Shown: piece by piece, positions 8,917 through 19,457 of the stretch
How the letters are laid out: every line of letters starts with the position of its first letter
Position numbering within the stretch: position 1 is the first letter of the stretch
Origin: Acidobacteriota bacterium
GTDB lineage: Bacteria; Acidobacteriota; Terriglobia; Bryobacterales; Bryobacteraceae
Length of the DNA: 64,000 nucleotides
NCBI GenBank assembly: GCA_947470805.1
Contig: CANIVU010000007.1
Coordinates: 1-64,000, forward strand
Direction: 5' to 3'
Position numbers and translations under genes: made by a program
The notes under the pieces: generated by a model
What the model was told of the DNA's origin: nothing
Database searches by the model: none
The model's input: the letters and a program-made list of their open reading frames with translations, nothing else

Positions 8917-11900
8917 ATGCTTCAGCGTCTGCTCCTCATACTCGGCACCCTCGCGTCCCTTTATCCCCAGGCCAGCACCGCCTCCCTCGGCGGCACCGTC
9001 CGCGACTCCTCCTCCGCCGTCATCGCCAACGCCAAACTCACCCTCACCAACGCCGACACGAACTTCAAATTCGAAACCACCTCCACCTCCACCGGCCTAT
9101 ACCTCTTCCCCGGCGTCCTCCCCGGACCCTACAAGCTGGAAGTCGCCCTCCCCGGCATGGACACTTTCCAAGCCACACTCTCCCTCCAGGTCTCCCAAAA
9201 GGTCACCATCGATCCCACCCTCAAGCCCGGCGCCACCACCTCCTCCGTCTCCGTCACCGACGTCACTCCCCTCGTCAACGTCACAGATTCCACCATGAGC
9301 CACGTCATCACCAAACAGCAGGTTGAACAGCTCCCCCGCTCCGACCGCACTCTCCTCAGCCTCATGGTCACCGTCCCCGGCGTCGAAGGCGGCGGCCGCC
9401 GCTCCAGCGGGCTCCGCTACGGCTCCGCCGAATTCCAACTCGACGGCACCCCCCTCGTCTCCCGCTCCCGCGGCGAAATCCAATACCGCCAGCCCGGCCT
9501 CGATTCCATCGAAGAGGTGAGCGTCGAAAACAACAACGTCTCCGCCAAATACAACACCCCCGTCGCCGTCGTCGCCAGCACCAAAAGCGGCACCAACGCC
9601 TTCCACGGCTCGCTCTTTGAAACCCACACCAACAGCCGCATCGGCGGCGCCCGCACCCGGGAAGCCTCCAACGCCCTCGCCCCCTTCGCCAATCGCGGCC
9701 AATTCGGTGGCTCCCTCGGCGGCCGCATCCTCCGCGACAAGACATTCTTCTTTGGCGCATACGAAGGCACACGCCGCCTCTCCAACGCCCTCGCCAATTT
9801 CGCCGTCCCCACCGCCGCCATGCGCTCCGGCGACTTCTCTGGCTTGGTCGACGCTAACAACCGCCAACTCGCCATCTACGACCCCTGGTCCACCAACTCC
9901 ACCACCTTCGCCCGCCAGCGCTACAACTTCGGCGGCCGCGCCAACGTCATCGATCCCGCCCGCATGTCCCCCCTCTGGAAATACGTGATGAACCTCACGC
10001 CCCTTCCCACCCTCCCCAACGTCAATCCCCTTCTCTCCTCCAACTGGTTCGGCAACTCCCCCACCCTCCAACGCGACAACACCACCTCCATCCGCATCGA
10101 TCACCGCTTCTCGCAAAAGGATCTCGTCTACGGCCGCTTCTCGAACAACAGCTACCTGAACGACGGTCCCTTTGCCGGCTCGGTCCCCCTCACCTCCAAC
10201 GCCGCCAATCGCAACGCATTCATTGCCCCCAGTAAATCCCTCGCCTTATCCTGGGTCCGCACCATCTCCCCCACTCTCTTCAACGAACTCCTCGCCACCG
10301 CCTACCGCCAGGGCTTCTTCCAGGCCTCCGACCCCAATAACAACGTCGATTGGGACGCCCAACTCGGCCTCCCGAACCCCCTCGGCGTGAAACAGTGGCC
10401 CGACATCCTAAGCCTCGGCCTGAACGGCACCCTCTACCGCACCGTCTACCCCAACGCCGACAAATCGACGTTCTATCAAGTGGATGATCACCTCACGAAA
10501 ATCGCCGGCCGCCACCAGTTCCAAATGGGCTTCCACTTCCGCCGCGATCTCGTCAACTACCTCCCCCAACAGGAGCAAAGCGCCGGCCTCACCCAGCCCG
10601 TCGCCAACTGGACCGCCGCCTGGGATCCCACCGGCTCCCTCGCCACCCCCCGCGCCCTCCCCCAAACCGGCAACCTCGTCGCCAGCGCCTTCCTCGGCCA
10701 AATGATGTACGGCTACAAAACCACCCACGGCTACTTCTACGAACGTGAAAACCAGTACGCCGCCTACTTCCAGGACAACTTCAAAGTCACCCCCCGCCTC
10801 ACCTTGAACCTCGGCCTCCGCTGGTCCGCCTGGCCCTCCATCTACGAGGAATACGACAACATCAGCGGCTTCGACGTCGCCACCAAATCCGTCGTCCTCA
10901 CCCAACCCCTCGATCGCTACTACCAGCTCAACCCCACCATGGCCAAAGGCGTCGCCGCGCTGCAATCTCTAGGCGTCAAGTTCCGCGACCGCGAGTCTCT
11001 GGGCCTCAACCGCTCCCTTCTCATCAACAACTGGAAGGACTTCGCGCCCCGCACCGGCTTCGCCTGGCGCGCAACCAACGGTGCCCGCCCATTCGTCCTC
11101 CGCGGCGGGTACAGCTTGACGTACTTCCCCGTTGTCATCCAAAGCCAGCTCGAAAAAATGCGCGCCGCCATCCCCTTCGTGACAAACCCCATCTATTCGC
11201 CTGATTCCGCCGGCTTCTCTCCCGACGGCCGCCTCGCCTACAGCCTCCGCAACACCCCCACCTACGTCGCCGGCCAGAATACCAGGGAGGTCCTCAGCGC
11301 CGCCGCGGGCGTCTCCGGCCTCACCGCCGGCGCCATCACCGGGTCCTACATGGATCCCAATAATCCCACCACCCGCGTCCACGATTGGAACCTCACCGTC
11401 GAACGCGAAGTCATCTCCAAAACCATGGCCCGCGTCGCCTGGGTCGGCAACCACACCAGCTACCTCGATGGCTTCCGCAACATTAACCCCCAAACCACCC
11501 AGTTCGTCTGGGTCTCCAACACCGGCACGGCCTTCCCCGCCGCCGGCGGCGCCAGCCGCCCCTACGACAACGTCCTCGGCGATATCATCGCCACGGGCAA
11601 GTACGGCTACGGCAACTACTCCGGCCTCCAAATGGAAGTCGCTCGCCGCCATTCCAACGGCTTCAGCTACCAGGTCTTCTACGTCGTCAATAACGCCATG
11701 TCGCTCGTCGACCCCAGTGCCCAAAGCACTCAGACCACTCTCCTCCCCGCCTCCAGCTATCTGAACTCCCAAGTCGCTGGCCTCAACCAATCCCAGGTCG
11801 ATCGCCTCACCAACTACAAGCGCGACACCACCATCCCCAAACGCCGCCTAAGCTGGAACTGGGTCGCCGACATCCCCTACGGCCGCGGCAAACGCTTCGG

Positions 11901-12531
11901 CGTCAACGCCAATCGCCTGTTCGACACCATCGCCGGCGGCTGGCAAGTCTCCGGCATCGGCACCTGGGCAACCACCTGGTTCACCCTCCCGGCCGACCAA
12001 TTCCCCACCGGCAACAAACTCGAAATCTACGGCGACAAATACCCCATAGAGGACTGCCGCAGCGGTCGCTGTCTCTCGGGCCACCTCTGGTACAACGGCT
12101 ACATCAACCCCGCACTCATCAACGTCCCCAACGGCATCATGGGCGTCCCGGCCGATTACAAGCCGGCCTTCCAAAACCTCATCCCCTTCCCTGAAAAACC
12201 CATCGCCAACGATCCCAACGCCCCCTTCTACGGCACCAACACCGTCTACGTCCCACTGAAGGATGGCACCACCTTCCGCGGCGCCTACAACGGCATCTTC
12301 CCCCTGCAAAATCAATACCGGGAAACCACGGGCCTCTTGACGCTCAGTTCGTCCCTCTTCAAGTCCTTCACCATCCACGAGCAGATCCGCATGCGTGTCC
12401 AATGGGACGTCTTCAACCCCACCAACTCACCCCAGCGCCCGCAAGTCCCTACCGCCCAGGGCCTGCTCTACAACTACCAAAGCGGCACCGCGGCGAGAAA
12501 CATGCAGTTCACGCTCCGCCTGCTCTGGTAA
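8917..12531 (+). CDS. TonB-dependent receptor, Oar-like, with carboxypeptidase-regulatory-like domain
   Basis: The product has 1204 residues. A signal peptide (about 1-21) is followed by a carboxypeptidase-regulatory-like domain (about 24-105, including LGGTVRDSSSAVIANAKLTLTN), a plug region (about 110-230, with VITKQQVEQLPR and FQLDGTPL), and a long beta-barrel ending in the aromatic-terminated strand MQFTLRLLW expected for BAM-inserted proteins. Proteins of this type are abundant in Solibacter relatives and are inferred to take up large or sugar-derived substrates across the outer membrane. No TonB or binding-protein partner is adjacent, so the substrate is unknown. Third codon positions are strongly biased to C, as in the whole region to the left of 13.09 kb. 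Confidence 0.93.
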   Translation: MLQRLLLILGTLASLYPQASTASLGGTVRDSSSAVIANAKLTLTNADTNFKFETTSTSTGLYLFPGVLPGPYKLEVALPGMDTFQATLSLQVSQKVTIDPTLKPGATTSSVSVTDVTPLVNVTDSTMSHVITKQQVEQLPRSDRTLLSLMVTVPGVEGGGRRSSGLRYGSAEFQLDGTPLVSRSRGEIQYRQPGLDSIEEVSVENNNVSAKYNTPVAVVASTKSGTNAFHGSLFETHTNSRIGGARTREASNALAPFANRGQFGGSLGGRILRDKTFFFGAYEGTRRLSNALANFAVPTAAMRSGDFSGLVDANNRQLAIYDPWSTNSTTFARQRYNFGGRANVIDPARMSPLWKYVMNLTPLPTLPNVNPLLSSNWFGNSPTLQRDNTTSIRIDHRFSQKDLVYGRFSNNSYLNDGPFAGSVPLTSNAANRNAFIAPSKSLALSWVRTISPTLFNELLATAYRQGFFQASDPNNNVDWDAQLGLPNPLGVKQWPDILSLGLNGTLYRTVYPNADKSTFYQVDDHLTKIAGRHQFQMGFHFRRDLVNYLPQQEQSAGLTQPVANWTAAWDPTGSLATPRALPQTGNLVASAFLGQMMYGYKTTHGYFYERENQYAAYFQDNFKVTPRLTLNLGLRWSAWPSIYEEYDNISGFDVATKSVVLTQPLDRYYQLNPTMAKGVAALQSLGVKFRDRESLGLNRSLLINNWKDFAPRTGFAWRATNGARPFVLRGGYSLTYFPVVIQSQLEKMRAAIPFVTNPIYSPDSAGFSPDGRLAYSLRNTPTYVAGQNTREVLSAAAGVSGLTAGAITGSYMDPNNPTTRVHDWNLTVEREVISKTMARVAWVGNHTSYLDGFRNINPQTTQFVWVSNTGTAFPAAGGASRPYDNVLGDIIATGKYGYGNYSGLQMEVARRHSNGFSYQVFYVVNNAMSLVDPSAQSTQTTLLPASSYLNSQVAGLNQSQVDRLTNYKRDTTIPKRRLSWNWVADIPYGRGKRFGVNANRLFDTIAGGWQVSGIGTWATTWFTLPADQFPTGNKLEIYGDKYPIEDCRSGRCLSGHLWYNGYINPALINVPNGIMGVPADYKPAFQNLIPFPEKPIANDPNAPFYGTNTVYVPLKDGTTFRGAYNGIFPLQNQYRETTGLLTLSSSLFKSFTIHEQIRMRVQWDVFNPTNSPQRPQVPTAQGLLYNYQSGTAARNMQFTLRLLW

Positions 12532-12598
12532 CCTGATTAAACACGTCCCACCGGCCGCCAGGTCAGCACCGGAATCTCTCACAAAAAAGGTGATTCTC

Positions 12599-13084
12599 TT
12601 GCGCTATCTGCTCCTCCTGGCCGCCACGTGCGCCTACGCCCAGTTTGTCCCGGCGGACTTCCAGGTCCCCGCCTCCCACACCGCGGCGACCTTCCAATTG
12701 AAGCCCCTCGGCCCGGCCCTCGCTAAACACGATTTCGACGCCTACATGGCCTCCATCGAACATCTTCAGAAAAACTTCTCCCATAGTGAACGCTGGCCCA
12801 ACGCCAAGATCACCATGGCCGACGCCATCAAAGACGTCGAAGGCGAAGAAGCCCGCTTCAAGGCCCGCAAAAGTTTTACCTACGCCGTCCTCAGCCTCGA
12901 CGGGACTAAGGAACTCGGCTGCGTCTACATCTCCCCCAGCCGCAAGGAAGGTTTCGACGCCAACATCCGAATGTGGGTCACCAAGGCCGAATTCGACAAA
13001 GGCCTCCAGCCGGTGGTCCTAGCCGAAGTCAAGGCCTGGCTCGCCAAATCCTGGCCCTTTAAACACGTCAGCTACCCCCAATAA
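12599..13084 (+). CDS. Small exported protein, possibly GNAT-like
   Basis: The start is taken as the TTG at 12599: AAAAAAGG lies eight bases upstream and the first codons give a signal peptide (MRYLLLLAATCAYAQ); a GTG nine bases earlier is also possible. The 161-residue product has a block ending in ELGCVYISPSRKEGFDANIRMWV that resembles the central strands of GNAT acetyltransferase-like proteins, although an exported acetyltransferase would be odd, so the assignment is weak. It is the last gene with C-rich codon use and converges on sthA, sharing a hairpin that covers both stop codons. Confidence 0.72.
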   Translation: MRYLLLLAATCAYAQFVPADFQVPASHTAATFQLKPLGPALAKHDFDAYMASIEHLQKNFSHSERWPNAKITMADAIKDVEGEEARFKARKSFTYAVLSLDGTKELGCVYISPSRKEGFDANIRMWVTKAEFDKGLQPVVLAEVKAWLAKSWPFKHVSYPQ

Positions 13085-13103
13085 AGACGTGCGCCTTTAT
13101 CGG
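13078..13103. terminator. Hairpin shared by two convergent genes, at the skew switch
   Basis: ATAAAG (13081-13086) and CTTTAT (13095-13100) form a perfect 6-base inverted repeat with an 8-base loop, and CC/GG pairs extend it beyond one mismatch. Both TAA stop codons of the flanking genes lie within the arms. It is short and has no T-run, so it is only a candidate bidirectional terminator. The + strand composition reverses exactly here. Confidence 0.45.
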
Positions 13104-14521
13104 CGTTGGAGTTTGTCGAGGGCGTTTGCGGCGGCAACGCGGTAGGCTTCGGCGAGGGACGGGTAGTTGAAGACCGTTTTCGCGAGGGTTTCCACGGTGC
13201 CGCCGGTCATCATGACCATCTGGCCGATGTGGACCAGTTCGCTGGCGTTGTCGCCGACGATGTGGATGCCGAGCAGTTGCAGGGTTTCGGCGTGAACGAT
13301 GATTTTCAGCAGACCGGTTTGGTCGCCGGTGATCTGCGCCTTGGCGACTTCGTCGAACTGGGCGACGCCGGTTTCGAAAGGGATCTTCTCCAGGGTGAGC
13401 TGGGTTTCGTTCTTTCCCACCATGGAGATTTCCGGGATCGTGTAGATGCCGAAGGGGAGGAGATCGGGGCGGTTTTCGACAGGTTCGCCGAACATGTGCC
13501 GGGCGGCGAGGCGGCCTTGTTCCATGGATGTGGAGGCGAGAGACGGGAATCCGACGACGTCGCCGGCGGCATAGATGTGCGGGACCGAGGTTTGGAAGGA
13601 TTCGTTTACGGTGAGGTGGCCGCGGGCCTGGGGAACGATGTTGACGGAGGCGATATTGAGGCTGTCGGTGTTGGGTTGGCGGCCAACCGCGTATAAGAGG
13701 GCTTCGGCGATCAGGCGTTTGCCGGATTCGAGGTGAGCAACGGTGGTGAGTGGCGTTGTGTCGAGGGCTTCGACGCTGACCACTTTTTCCCCGAGGCGGA
13801 AGGTGACGCCGGCGCGGCGGAGCTGGTACATCAGCGACTGGGTAATTTCGCTATCGACGTAGGTAAGGAGGGAGTCCTTGACTTCGACAACCGTGACTTC
13901 GCTGCCGAGGGCGGCGGCCATGGAGGCGTACTCCATTCCGATGACGCCGCCGCCGACGACGATCAGGGACTTGGGGAACTCGCCATCGGTGATCTTGATG
14001 AACTCGTCGGTGTCGTAGACCTGAAGGGCGGAGAACGGGATGTCTTCGCGGCGGGCGGGGCGAGTGCCGCTGGCGATCAGAATATTGGCCGCGGAGAACT
14101 GGCGTTCGGAGTGGGGGCTGGAAACGTGGAGGACGTGGGGGTCGGCGGTGAAGGTGGCGTGGCCGTCGATCAACTGGACGCCATGGCGCTGGAGCTGGTC
14201 TTCGATCACGGCGTACTGGCGCTTGATGACCTCGTTGACACGGAACATGAGGTCCTGAATGTTGATCCGGGCTTTGAGGCGATAGCCGCGACCGTAGAAG
14301 CTGCGCTGGCGGAAACCGCTCAAATAGAGCACGGCTTCGCGGAGGGTTTTCGACGGGATGGTGCCGGTGTGGAGGCAGACGCCTCCGAGGTCGGCGGACT
14401 TGTCGATGATGGCAACGCGGTGACCGAGTTTGGCGGCTTCGACGGCACCGTGGTGGCCGGCGGGGCCGCTGCCGATTACCAGCAGGTCGTAGTCATACGG
14501 GGACGGGGTTTCGGCGCTCAT
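13097..14521 (-). CDS. sthA: Soluble pyridine nucleotide transhydrogenase
   Basis: The protein has 474 residues from the ATG at 14521 (MSAETPSPYDYD); earlier in-frame codons would run into the divergent gene. It has an N-terminal FAD site (VIGSGPAGHHGA), a second nucleotide site (VVGGGVIGMEYASMAAALG) and the C-terminal dimerisation domain with its late His region (GIHIVGDNASELVHIG). The active-site segment is GGVCLHTGTIPSKT: the first cysteine is present but the second redox cysteine of dihydrolipoamide dehydrogenases is Thr, which is the signature of SthA. It interconverts NADH and NADPH in the cytoplasm. The length fits SthA, which has about 466 residues in E. coli. Confidence 0.93.
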   Translation of the reverse strand: MSAETPSPYDYDLLVIGSGPAGHHGAVEAAKLGHRVAIIDKSADLGGVCLHTGTIPSKTLREAVLYLSGFRQRSFYGRGYRLKARINIQDLMFRVNEVIKRQYAVIEDQLQRHGVQLIDGHATFTADPHVLHVSSPHSERQFSAANILIASGTRPARREDIPFSALQVYDTDEFIKITDGEFPKSLIVVGGGVIGMEYASMAAALGSEVTVVEVKDSLLTYVDSEITQSLMYQLRRAGVTFRLGEKVVSVEALDTTPLTTVAHLESGKRLIAEALLYAVGRQPNTDSLNIASVNIVPQARGHLTVNESFQTSVPHIYAAGDVVGFPSLASTSMEQGRLAARHMFGEPVENRPDLLPFGIYTIPEISMVGKNETQLTLEKIPFETGVAQFDEVAKAQITGDQTGLLKIIVHAETLQLLGIHIVGDNASELVHIGQMVMMTGGTVETLAKTVFNYPSLAEAYRVAAANALDKLQRR

Positions 14522-14578
14522 TTTGACTTGATCGTACCGCAGTTTAGGGCGATGGCGATGATAAGATAGCGCAGAGAA

Positions 14579-17500
14579 ATGCAATTCAGAACAGCGTTGG
14601 CAAGCTTGGCGGCGGTATTGGGATTGGGGTTGTTATGGACGGCGCGGGGGGCGCAGGGGGGCGCGGAGGCCGGCTTTGCCGAGACGGTGCAGCCATTTTT
14701 AAGGAAGAATTGCGTGAGTTGCCACAACACGGATACGGCGGTGGCCGGGATCCGGGTGGACATGTTGACGGCGGGGATGGAAGACCGGCACATGAAGTTG
14801 TGGTCCGAGGTGCAGCACCGGATCAGCGACGGCACGATGCCGCCGAAGGGGATGAAGCAGCCGACGGCGGAAGAGCGCAAGCCGGTGGTGGAGTGGATTG
14901 GTAAGCAGTTGGAGGTGGCACGGTTGCGGCCGACGCCGAAGAATGGGGCGGTGCGGCGGCTGACGGTGGCGCAGTATAAGAACACGCTGCGGGAGCTGTT
15001 GGGGTTGGAAGATGACTTGACCGAGATTCTGCCGCCGGACGCGGTTTCGAAAGACGGGTTTTTGAACAACAAGGAGACGTTGCAGTTGTCGCCGCTATTG
15101 TTGGAGGCATATTTGGGGATTGCGGACGAGGCATTGACGCGGGCGATCGTGAACCCGGGGGAGAAGCCGGATATTCAGAATTTCCGAATGGATTTGGGGG
15201 CGGGTGTGAATCCGGCGCCAATTCGGGAGGAGTTGATTCTGGGCGCGGGGAGCACGTTGTTGGAGAACCAGGACGTGCTGGTGACGCAGTTGACGCCGAA
15301 GAAGCCGTTTGCGTTTGACCCGTTTTTCATGAAGACGAAGTACCGGTACATTGAGGGGTATCAGGGCAACGATACGGTGCGCGGCTGGCGGGAGTATGAC
15401 TCGATTTATCACGCCGTTTTTGCCGATATGCGTGGGAGTAATGGGTATCCGAAGGGGAAGGCGTATTCGACGGTTCCCGAGGGGCTGCTGTTGCGGCCGG
15501 CGATTCCGAACGATGAGATCTTTGACGCCGATGGGACGTACGGGCCGAAGGCGAATTTCAAGATTTCGTTGCGGGAGTTGCCGGACAACGGGCGGTTCCG
15601 GGTGACGGTGACGGCGGCGAAATATAACGATGGTTTGTTGCTGGACAAGGGTTCGGCGGCGCGGCCGCGGACGGGTGGTGTTTCGGTGAAGGGCGTTTCG
15701 AGCGTGAACGTGCCCAAGGCCGGGCTGTACCAGGTGGATGCCTATGTGGCGCCGCGGGGCGCGGGCGGGGTTGCTCCGGATGCTTCGCGATTGAAAGAGG
15801 GGTTGGGCGGGGCTTGGAAGATGGACGAATTAGCAACGGCCGTGGCTTCTCCATTTGGGAAGGCGCTGACGGTGGGCGGGGATAAGGAAGCGTTGGAAGT
15901 GGGGCGCGTGGATGTGGGCGAGGGCGAGTTTACGGTTGCCGCCTGGATTCAGCCGAAGCAGCCGCGGCGGGCTGGGATTGTGGGCGCGGGCGGGCAGAAC
16001 TGGGTGCATGGCTGGGCGCTGGAGTTGGGCGAGGGCCGGGGTGGTTTGAAGCTGGAAACCTATGGGCCGGACGGGCAGCCGAATGGGACCGTTATCTCCG
16101 AGCCGGGTGTGGTGAAGCCGAATGTGTGGACGCATGTGGCGGCGGTGGTGAAGCGCGGGAAGGGCGGGACGCAGCTGTATGTGAATGGCTACCCGGTGGG
16201 GCGTGGCGAAATTGGCGCGGCGAATCTGGACAATGAGCGGGTGCCGGTGGTGATCGGGAAGGGGTTCCGCGGGGATCTGGACGAGGTCCATTTGTACAAG
16301 CGGGCGCTGAGCGAGGCGGAGTTGCAGGCGCTGATTGAGCCGGGCCGCGCGATGGCGAAGGCGCCGGAGGAGAAGCCGCAGGATTTGACACTTGGGTTGG
16401 GCGGGCGGCAGTTTATTGGGCAGCTGGACCAGCCGGCGTTTGTGGTGGTGCGGTTGGCGGCGGGCGCGGTGCAGGTGACGGTGAAGTATGGTGGCGGGCG
16501 CGGGGTGGAAGAGCTTGTCTTCACGCCGTTGGCTGAGACCGAAGACGTGGCGAAGAAGTTTTTGGCGTTTGAAAAGCGCGCGCCGAAACTGGGTGTACAC
16601 CTGGGCCTGCGGCGCGATTGCGGCAGCACGTTTGCGCCGGTGGGCGGGCCGAAGGCGGTGGGCTCCGATAAGCTGAGCAAGTTTGTTTTTGAGGGCGCGA
16701 TCCGGAACTTCCCTGCCCCGTTTGTTGAAAAAGACAACGTGAATTATCTGGCCGGGGTAAAGGAGATCGCGGTGCGCAGCGAGTACACCGATGGGCGGGA
16801 TATGCCGCGGATGGTGATCCGGAGTGTGGAGTTCGAGGGGCCGCTATATGACGTTTGGCCGCCGGCGACGTATACGAAGATCTTCGGGGAGTCGAAGGAC
16901 GCGCGAACTGTGATCACGCGGTTCGCGGCGAAGGCGTACCGGCGGCCGGTGACGGCGGCCGAGGAGAAGGCGCTCGTGGGTGTCTTCGACAAGTCCCTGG
17001 CGGCAGGCGCGAAGTGGCAGGACGCGGTGAAAGACGCGTTGCAAGTGGTGCTGACTTCGCCGCAGTTCCTGTTCCTGGTGGAAAAGAGCGCGACGCCGGG
17101 GCCGGAACAGTTGGACGATTACGAGCTGGCGTCGAAGCTTTCCTATTTCCTGTGGAACGGGCCGCCGGATGCGCGGACTTTGGGGCTGGCCAAGGCCGGG
17201 ACGTTACGGGCGCAGTTGGACGCGGAGGTGGCGCGGATGGCGGCCGATCCGAAGTTCTCGCAGTTCACCAAAGAGTTTGCGTACCAGTGGCTGAGCCTGG
17301 ATAAGTTCCAGGTAGTGGAAGTGGACCGGAAGAAGTATCCGAAATTGACTCGTGATGCCCGGCTTCATTTGAAGCAGGAGCCGGTGAAGTTTGTGGAATA
17401 TCTTCTGCAGAAAAATTTGCCGGCGAAGAATCTGATCAGTTCGGATTTTGTGTTGGCGAATGAGACGGTGGCGAGTTACTACGATTTGGATAAGAAGCCG

Positions 17501-18100
17501 GAGACGGGGTTTGAGTTTGTCGCCATTGAACACAAGCGACGGGAGCTGGGCGGGTTGCTGACGCAGGCGGCGATTTTGTCGGGGCTGTCGGACGGGCGGG
17601 AATCGAACCCGGTGAAACGCGGTGCGTGGATGGCGCGGAAGATTGTGAGCGAGCCGCCGGACGATCCGCCGCCGAATGTGCCGGCGTTGAAGGACGACCC
17701 GAAGGAAGAGCTGACGCTGCGGCAACGAATTGAGCGGCACCGGAACCAGCCGGGGTGCGTCCAGTGCCATTTGAAGATTGATCCGTGGGGCATTGCGCTG
17801 GAGGAGTTTGACGCGGGCGGGCGGCTGAAAACGAAGTCGGCGGATGCGCGTTCGACGCTGCCGGATAAGACGGAAGTGAAGGGCGCGGCGGAGTTGAAGA
17901 AGTACTTGAGCGAGGACCGGATCGACCAGGTGGCCTACAGCGTTTTGAAGCATCTGGCGGTCTACGCAAGTGGTCGCAGCTTGACATACAATGAACAGAA
18001 CCGCTTGAAGAAAGATGCCTTGCAGTTGAAGGCGAGCGGGTACCGGATGCAGGACATGCTCCGGTTTGTTGTGCGCAGTCCCATTTTCCTGGAAAAGTAA
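14579..18100 (+). CDS. Exported c-type cytochrome, DUF1587/LamG/DUF1592/DUF1588/DUF1585
   Basis: The product has 1173 residues. It carries a signal sequence, a haem c motif CVSCH (residues 45-49) in a Planctomycete-type cytochrome region, then a DUF1587 block ([18 protein letters not shown]). A concanavalin/LamG-like domain with [11 protein letters not shown] lies roughly in the middle (about 400-590). It is followed by DUF1592 ([12 protein letters not shown]), DUF1588 ([19 protein letters not shown]), a second CVQCH (1060-1064) and the terminal DUF1585 ([13 protein letters not shown]). Such proteins occur with DUF1552 partners in Planctomycetes and Acidobacteria; a redox role in breakdown of complex organic matter is suspected but unproven. 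The DUF1552 gene follows after 13 bases. Confidence 0.93.
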   Translation: MQFRTALASLAAVLGLGLLWTARGAQGGAEAGFAETVQPFLRKNCVSCHNTDTAVAGIRVDMLTAGMEDRHMKLWSEVQHRISDGTMPPKGMKQPTAEERKPVVEWIGKQLEVARLRPTPKNGAVRRLTVAQYKNTLRELLGLEDDLTEILPPDAVSKDGFLNNKETLQLSPLLLEAYLGIADEALTRAIVNPGEKPDIQNFRMDLGAGVNPAPIREELILGAGSTLLENQDVLVTQLTPKKPFAFDPFFMKTKYRYIEGYQGNDTVRGWREYDSIYHAVFADMRGSNGYPKGKAYSTVPEGLLLRPAIPNDEIFDADGTYGPKANFKISLRELPDNGRFRVTVTAAKYNDGLLLDKGSAARPRTGGVSVKGVSSVNVPKAGLYQVDAYVAPRGAGGVAPDASRLKEGLGGAWKMDELATAVASPFGKALTVGGDKEALEVGRVDVGEGEFTVAAWIQPKQPRRAGIVGAGGQNWVHGWALELGEGRGGLKLETYGPDGQPNGTVISEPGVVKPNVWTHVAAVVKRGKGGTQLYVNGYPVGRGEIGAANLDNERVPVVIGKGFRGDLDEVHLYKRALSEAELQALIEPGRAMAKAPEEKPQDLTLGLGGRQFIGQLDQPAFVVVRLAAGAVQVTVKYGGGRGVEELVFTPLAETEDVAKKFLAFEKRAPKLGVHLGLRRDCGSTFAPVGGPKAVGSDKLSKFVFEGAIRNFPAPFVEKDNVNYLAGVKEIAVRSEYTDGRDMPRMVIRSVEFEGPLYDVWPPATYTKIFGESKDARTVITRFAAKAYRRPVTAAEEKALVGVFDKSLAAGAKWQDAVKDALQVVLTSPQFLFLVEKSATPGPEQLDDYELASKLSYFLWNGPPDARTLGLAKAGTLRAQLDAEVARMAADPKFSQFTKEFAYQWLSLDKFQVVEVDRKKYPKLTRDARLHLKQEPVKFVEYLLQKNLPAKNLISSDFVLANETVASYYDLDKKPETGFEFVAIEHKRRELGGLLTQAAILSGLSDGRESNPVKRGAWMARKIVSEPPDDPPPNVPALKDDPKEELTLRQRIERHRNQPGCVQCHLKIDPWGIALEEFDAGGRLKTKSADARSTLPDKTEVKGAAELKKYLSEDRIDQVAYSVLKHLAVYASGRSLTYNEQNRLKKDALQLKASGYRMQDMLRFVVRSPIFLEK

Positions 18101-18113
18101 GAGAACAACGACG

Positions 18114-19448
18114 ATGAGCCAATACAGACTTGACCGCCGCGCTTTCCTGCAGGGATTGGGGGGCGCCATGCTGGCGCTGCCCGGGCTGGACGCCATGGGC
18201 GCGACTGTGACCGAAAATGCGCCGAAGCGCTTCTGCGCAATGTACACGGCCAACGGCATGTCACTGCCGCGGGCGGAGAACAACATTCCGGAATGGAGCT
18301 GGTTCCCGACGATGTCGGAGAACGGCAAGTTCGTGTTTGGCCATTCGACGGAGCCGTTCAAGCCGCACCGCAACAAGCTTAGCTTCATGGGCGGGTTGCA
18401 CCACCCGAGCGGTCCGAAGGCCGATCCGCACACCTGTTCCGATATGTGGTTGACGGGCGCGCCGCTGCACAATCCGAAGCCGGGCACGTACAACACAGCC
18501 GGGTTGGACCAGGTGATTGCGCTGCACACGAAGCAGTATTGCCGGCAGCCATCCTTGATTTTGTCGATTGACGCGGGGACGGGGTTCCTCTCGCGCACGG
18601 GGACGATCTCCTACAACCTGGAAGGCAAGCCGATTCCGGCGGAGAACAATCCGCGTCGGATTTTTGACCGGCTGTTCCGCGGGGACCGGGATTCGGTGGC
18701 GGCGGAGCATGCGAAGCTGCAGAAGCGGATTAAGTTAGTGGACGCGGTGGCGGAGAGCGCGAAGACGCTGGACACGCAGTTGGGCAAGAGCGACCGCGAG
18801 CGGATGGACCAGTATCTGACGTCTTTGAGCGAGCTGGAATCGCGGCTGATTGCGTCGGAGAAGTGGATCGACATTCCGCTGAAGAAGCAGGATTATTCGC
18901 ACTTGAACCTGGATGCGACCTCCGAGGGCGAACCGGCCGAGTATTACCGGACGATGTTCGATTTAATCGCACTGGCGTTTGATGCCGATATTACCCGGTC
19001 GGTTACGTTCATGCTGAATCGGGAAGACGGGATGGGTATTTCCGATACATTCCCGATTAAGTTGGGACTGGGGAAGACGCACCACAATTTGTCTCATGCG
19101 ACGGACAAAGAAGGACAGCTGAACTTCGCAAAGTACGATAAGTTCCTGGCCGAACAGATTTCGCATTTCCTGACTAAGATGGACTCGTATTCGGACCGCA
19201 ACGGGACGGTGCTGGACAACACGATTGTGTTGTTTGGCAGCGGGGCGAGCACGACGCATCATTCGCGGAATTTGCCGACGATGGTGGCCGGCGGCGCGAA
19301 TATGGGGTTGAAGCACGGGACGTATTGGCGCAGCGGCGAGTCGCGAATGTCCAATATGTACCTGAGCATTCTGCACTCGATGGGGATTGGCGTGGAGTCG
19401 TTCGCCGATTCGACGGGGACGTTGACGGGTTCGATTTTCAAGGCATAG
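18114..19448 (+). CDS. Tat-exported DUF1552 protein
   Basis: The ATG at 18114 starts [20 protein letters not shown], a twin-arginine leader, and lies 13 bases after the stop of the DUF1592 gene, so both are probably on one transcript. The 444-residue product matches the DUF1552 family (alkaline-phosphatase/sulfatase-like fold), with blocks [22 protein letters not shown] and a late [18 protein letters not shown]. The function is unknown; it is consistently encoded next to DUF1592 cytochromes, as here, which implies a shared periplasmic process. Confidence 0.93.
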   Translation: MSQYRLDRRAFLQGLGGAMLALPGLDAMGATVTENAPKRFCAMYTANGMSLPRAENNIPEWSWFPTMSENGKFVFGHSTEPFKPHRNKLSFMGGLHHPSGPKADPHTCSDMWLTGAPLHNPKPGTYNTAGLDQVIALHTKQYCRQPSLILSIDAGTGFLSRTGTISYNLEGKPIPAENNPRRIFDRLFRGDRDSVAAEHAKLQKRIKLVDAVAESAKTLDTQLGKSDRERMDQYLTSLSELESRLIASEKWIDIPLKKQDYSHLNLDATSEGEPAEYYRTMFDLIALAFDADITRSVTFMLNREDGMGISDTFPIKLGLGKTHHNLSHATDKEGQLNFAKYDKFLAEQISHFLTKMDSYSDRNGTVLDNTIVLFGSGASTTHHSRNLPTMVAGGANMGLKHGTYWRSGESRMSNMYLSILHSMGIGVESFADSTGTLTGSIFKA

Positions 19449-19457
19449 ACGGTTCGA

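Noticed and set aside
13081-13100. A dif-like recombination site at the skew switch
   Set aside because: Only a short GTGCGC match to the XerC arm, no XerD-like arm, and the skew sign is origin-like rather than terminus-like.
13097-14521. Dihydrolipoamide dehydrogenase instead of SthA
   Set aside because: The second redox cysteine is Thr, which fits SthA, and no E2 gene is adjacent.
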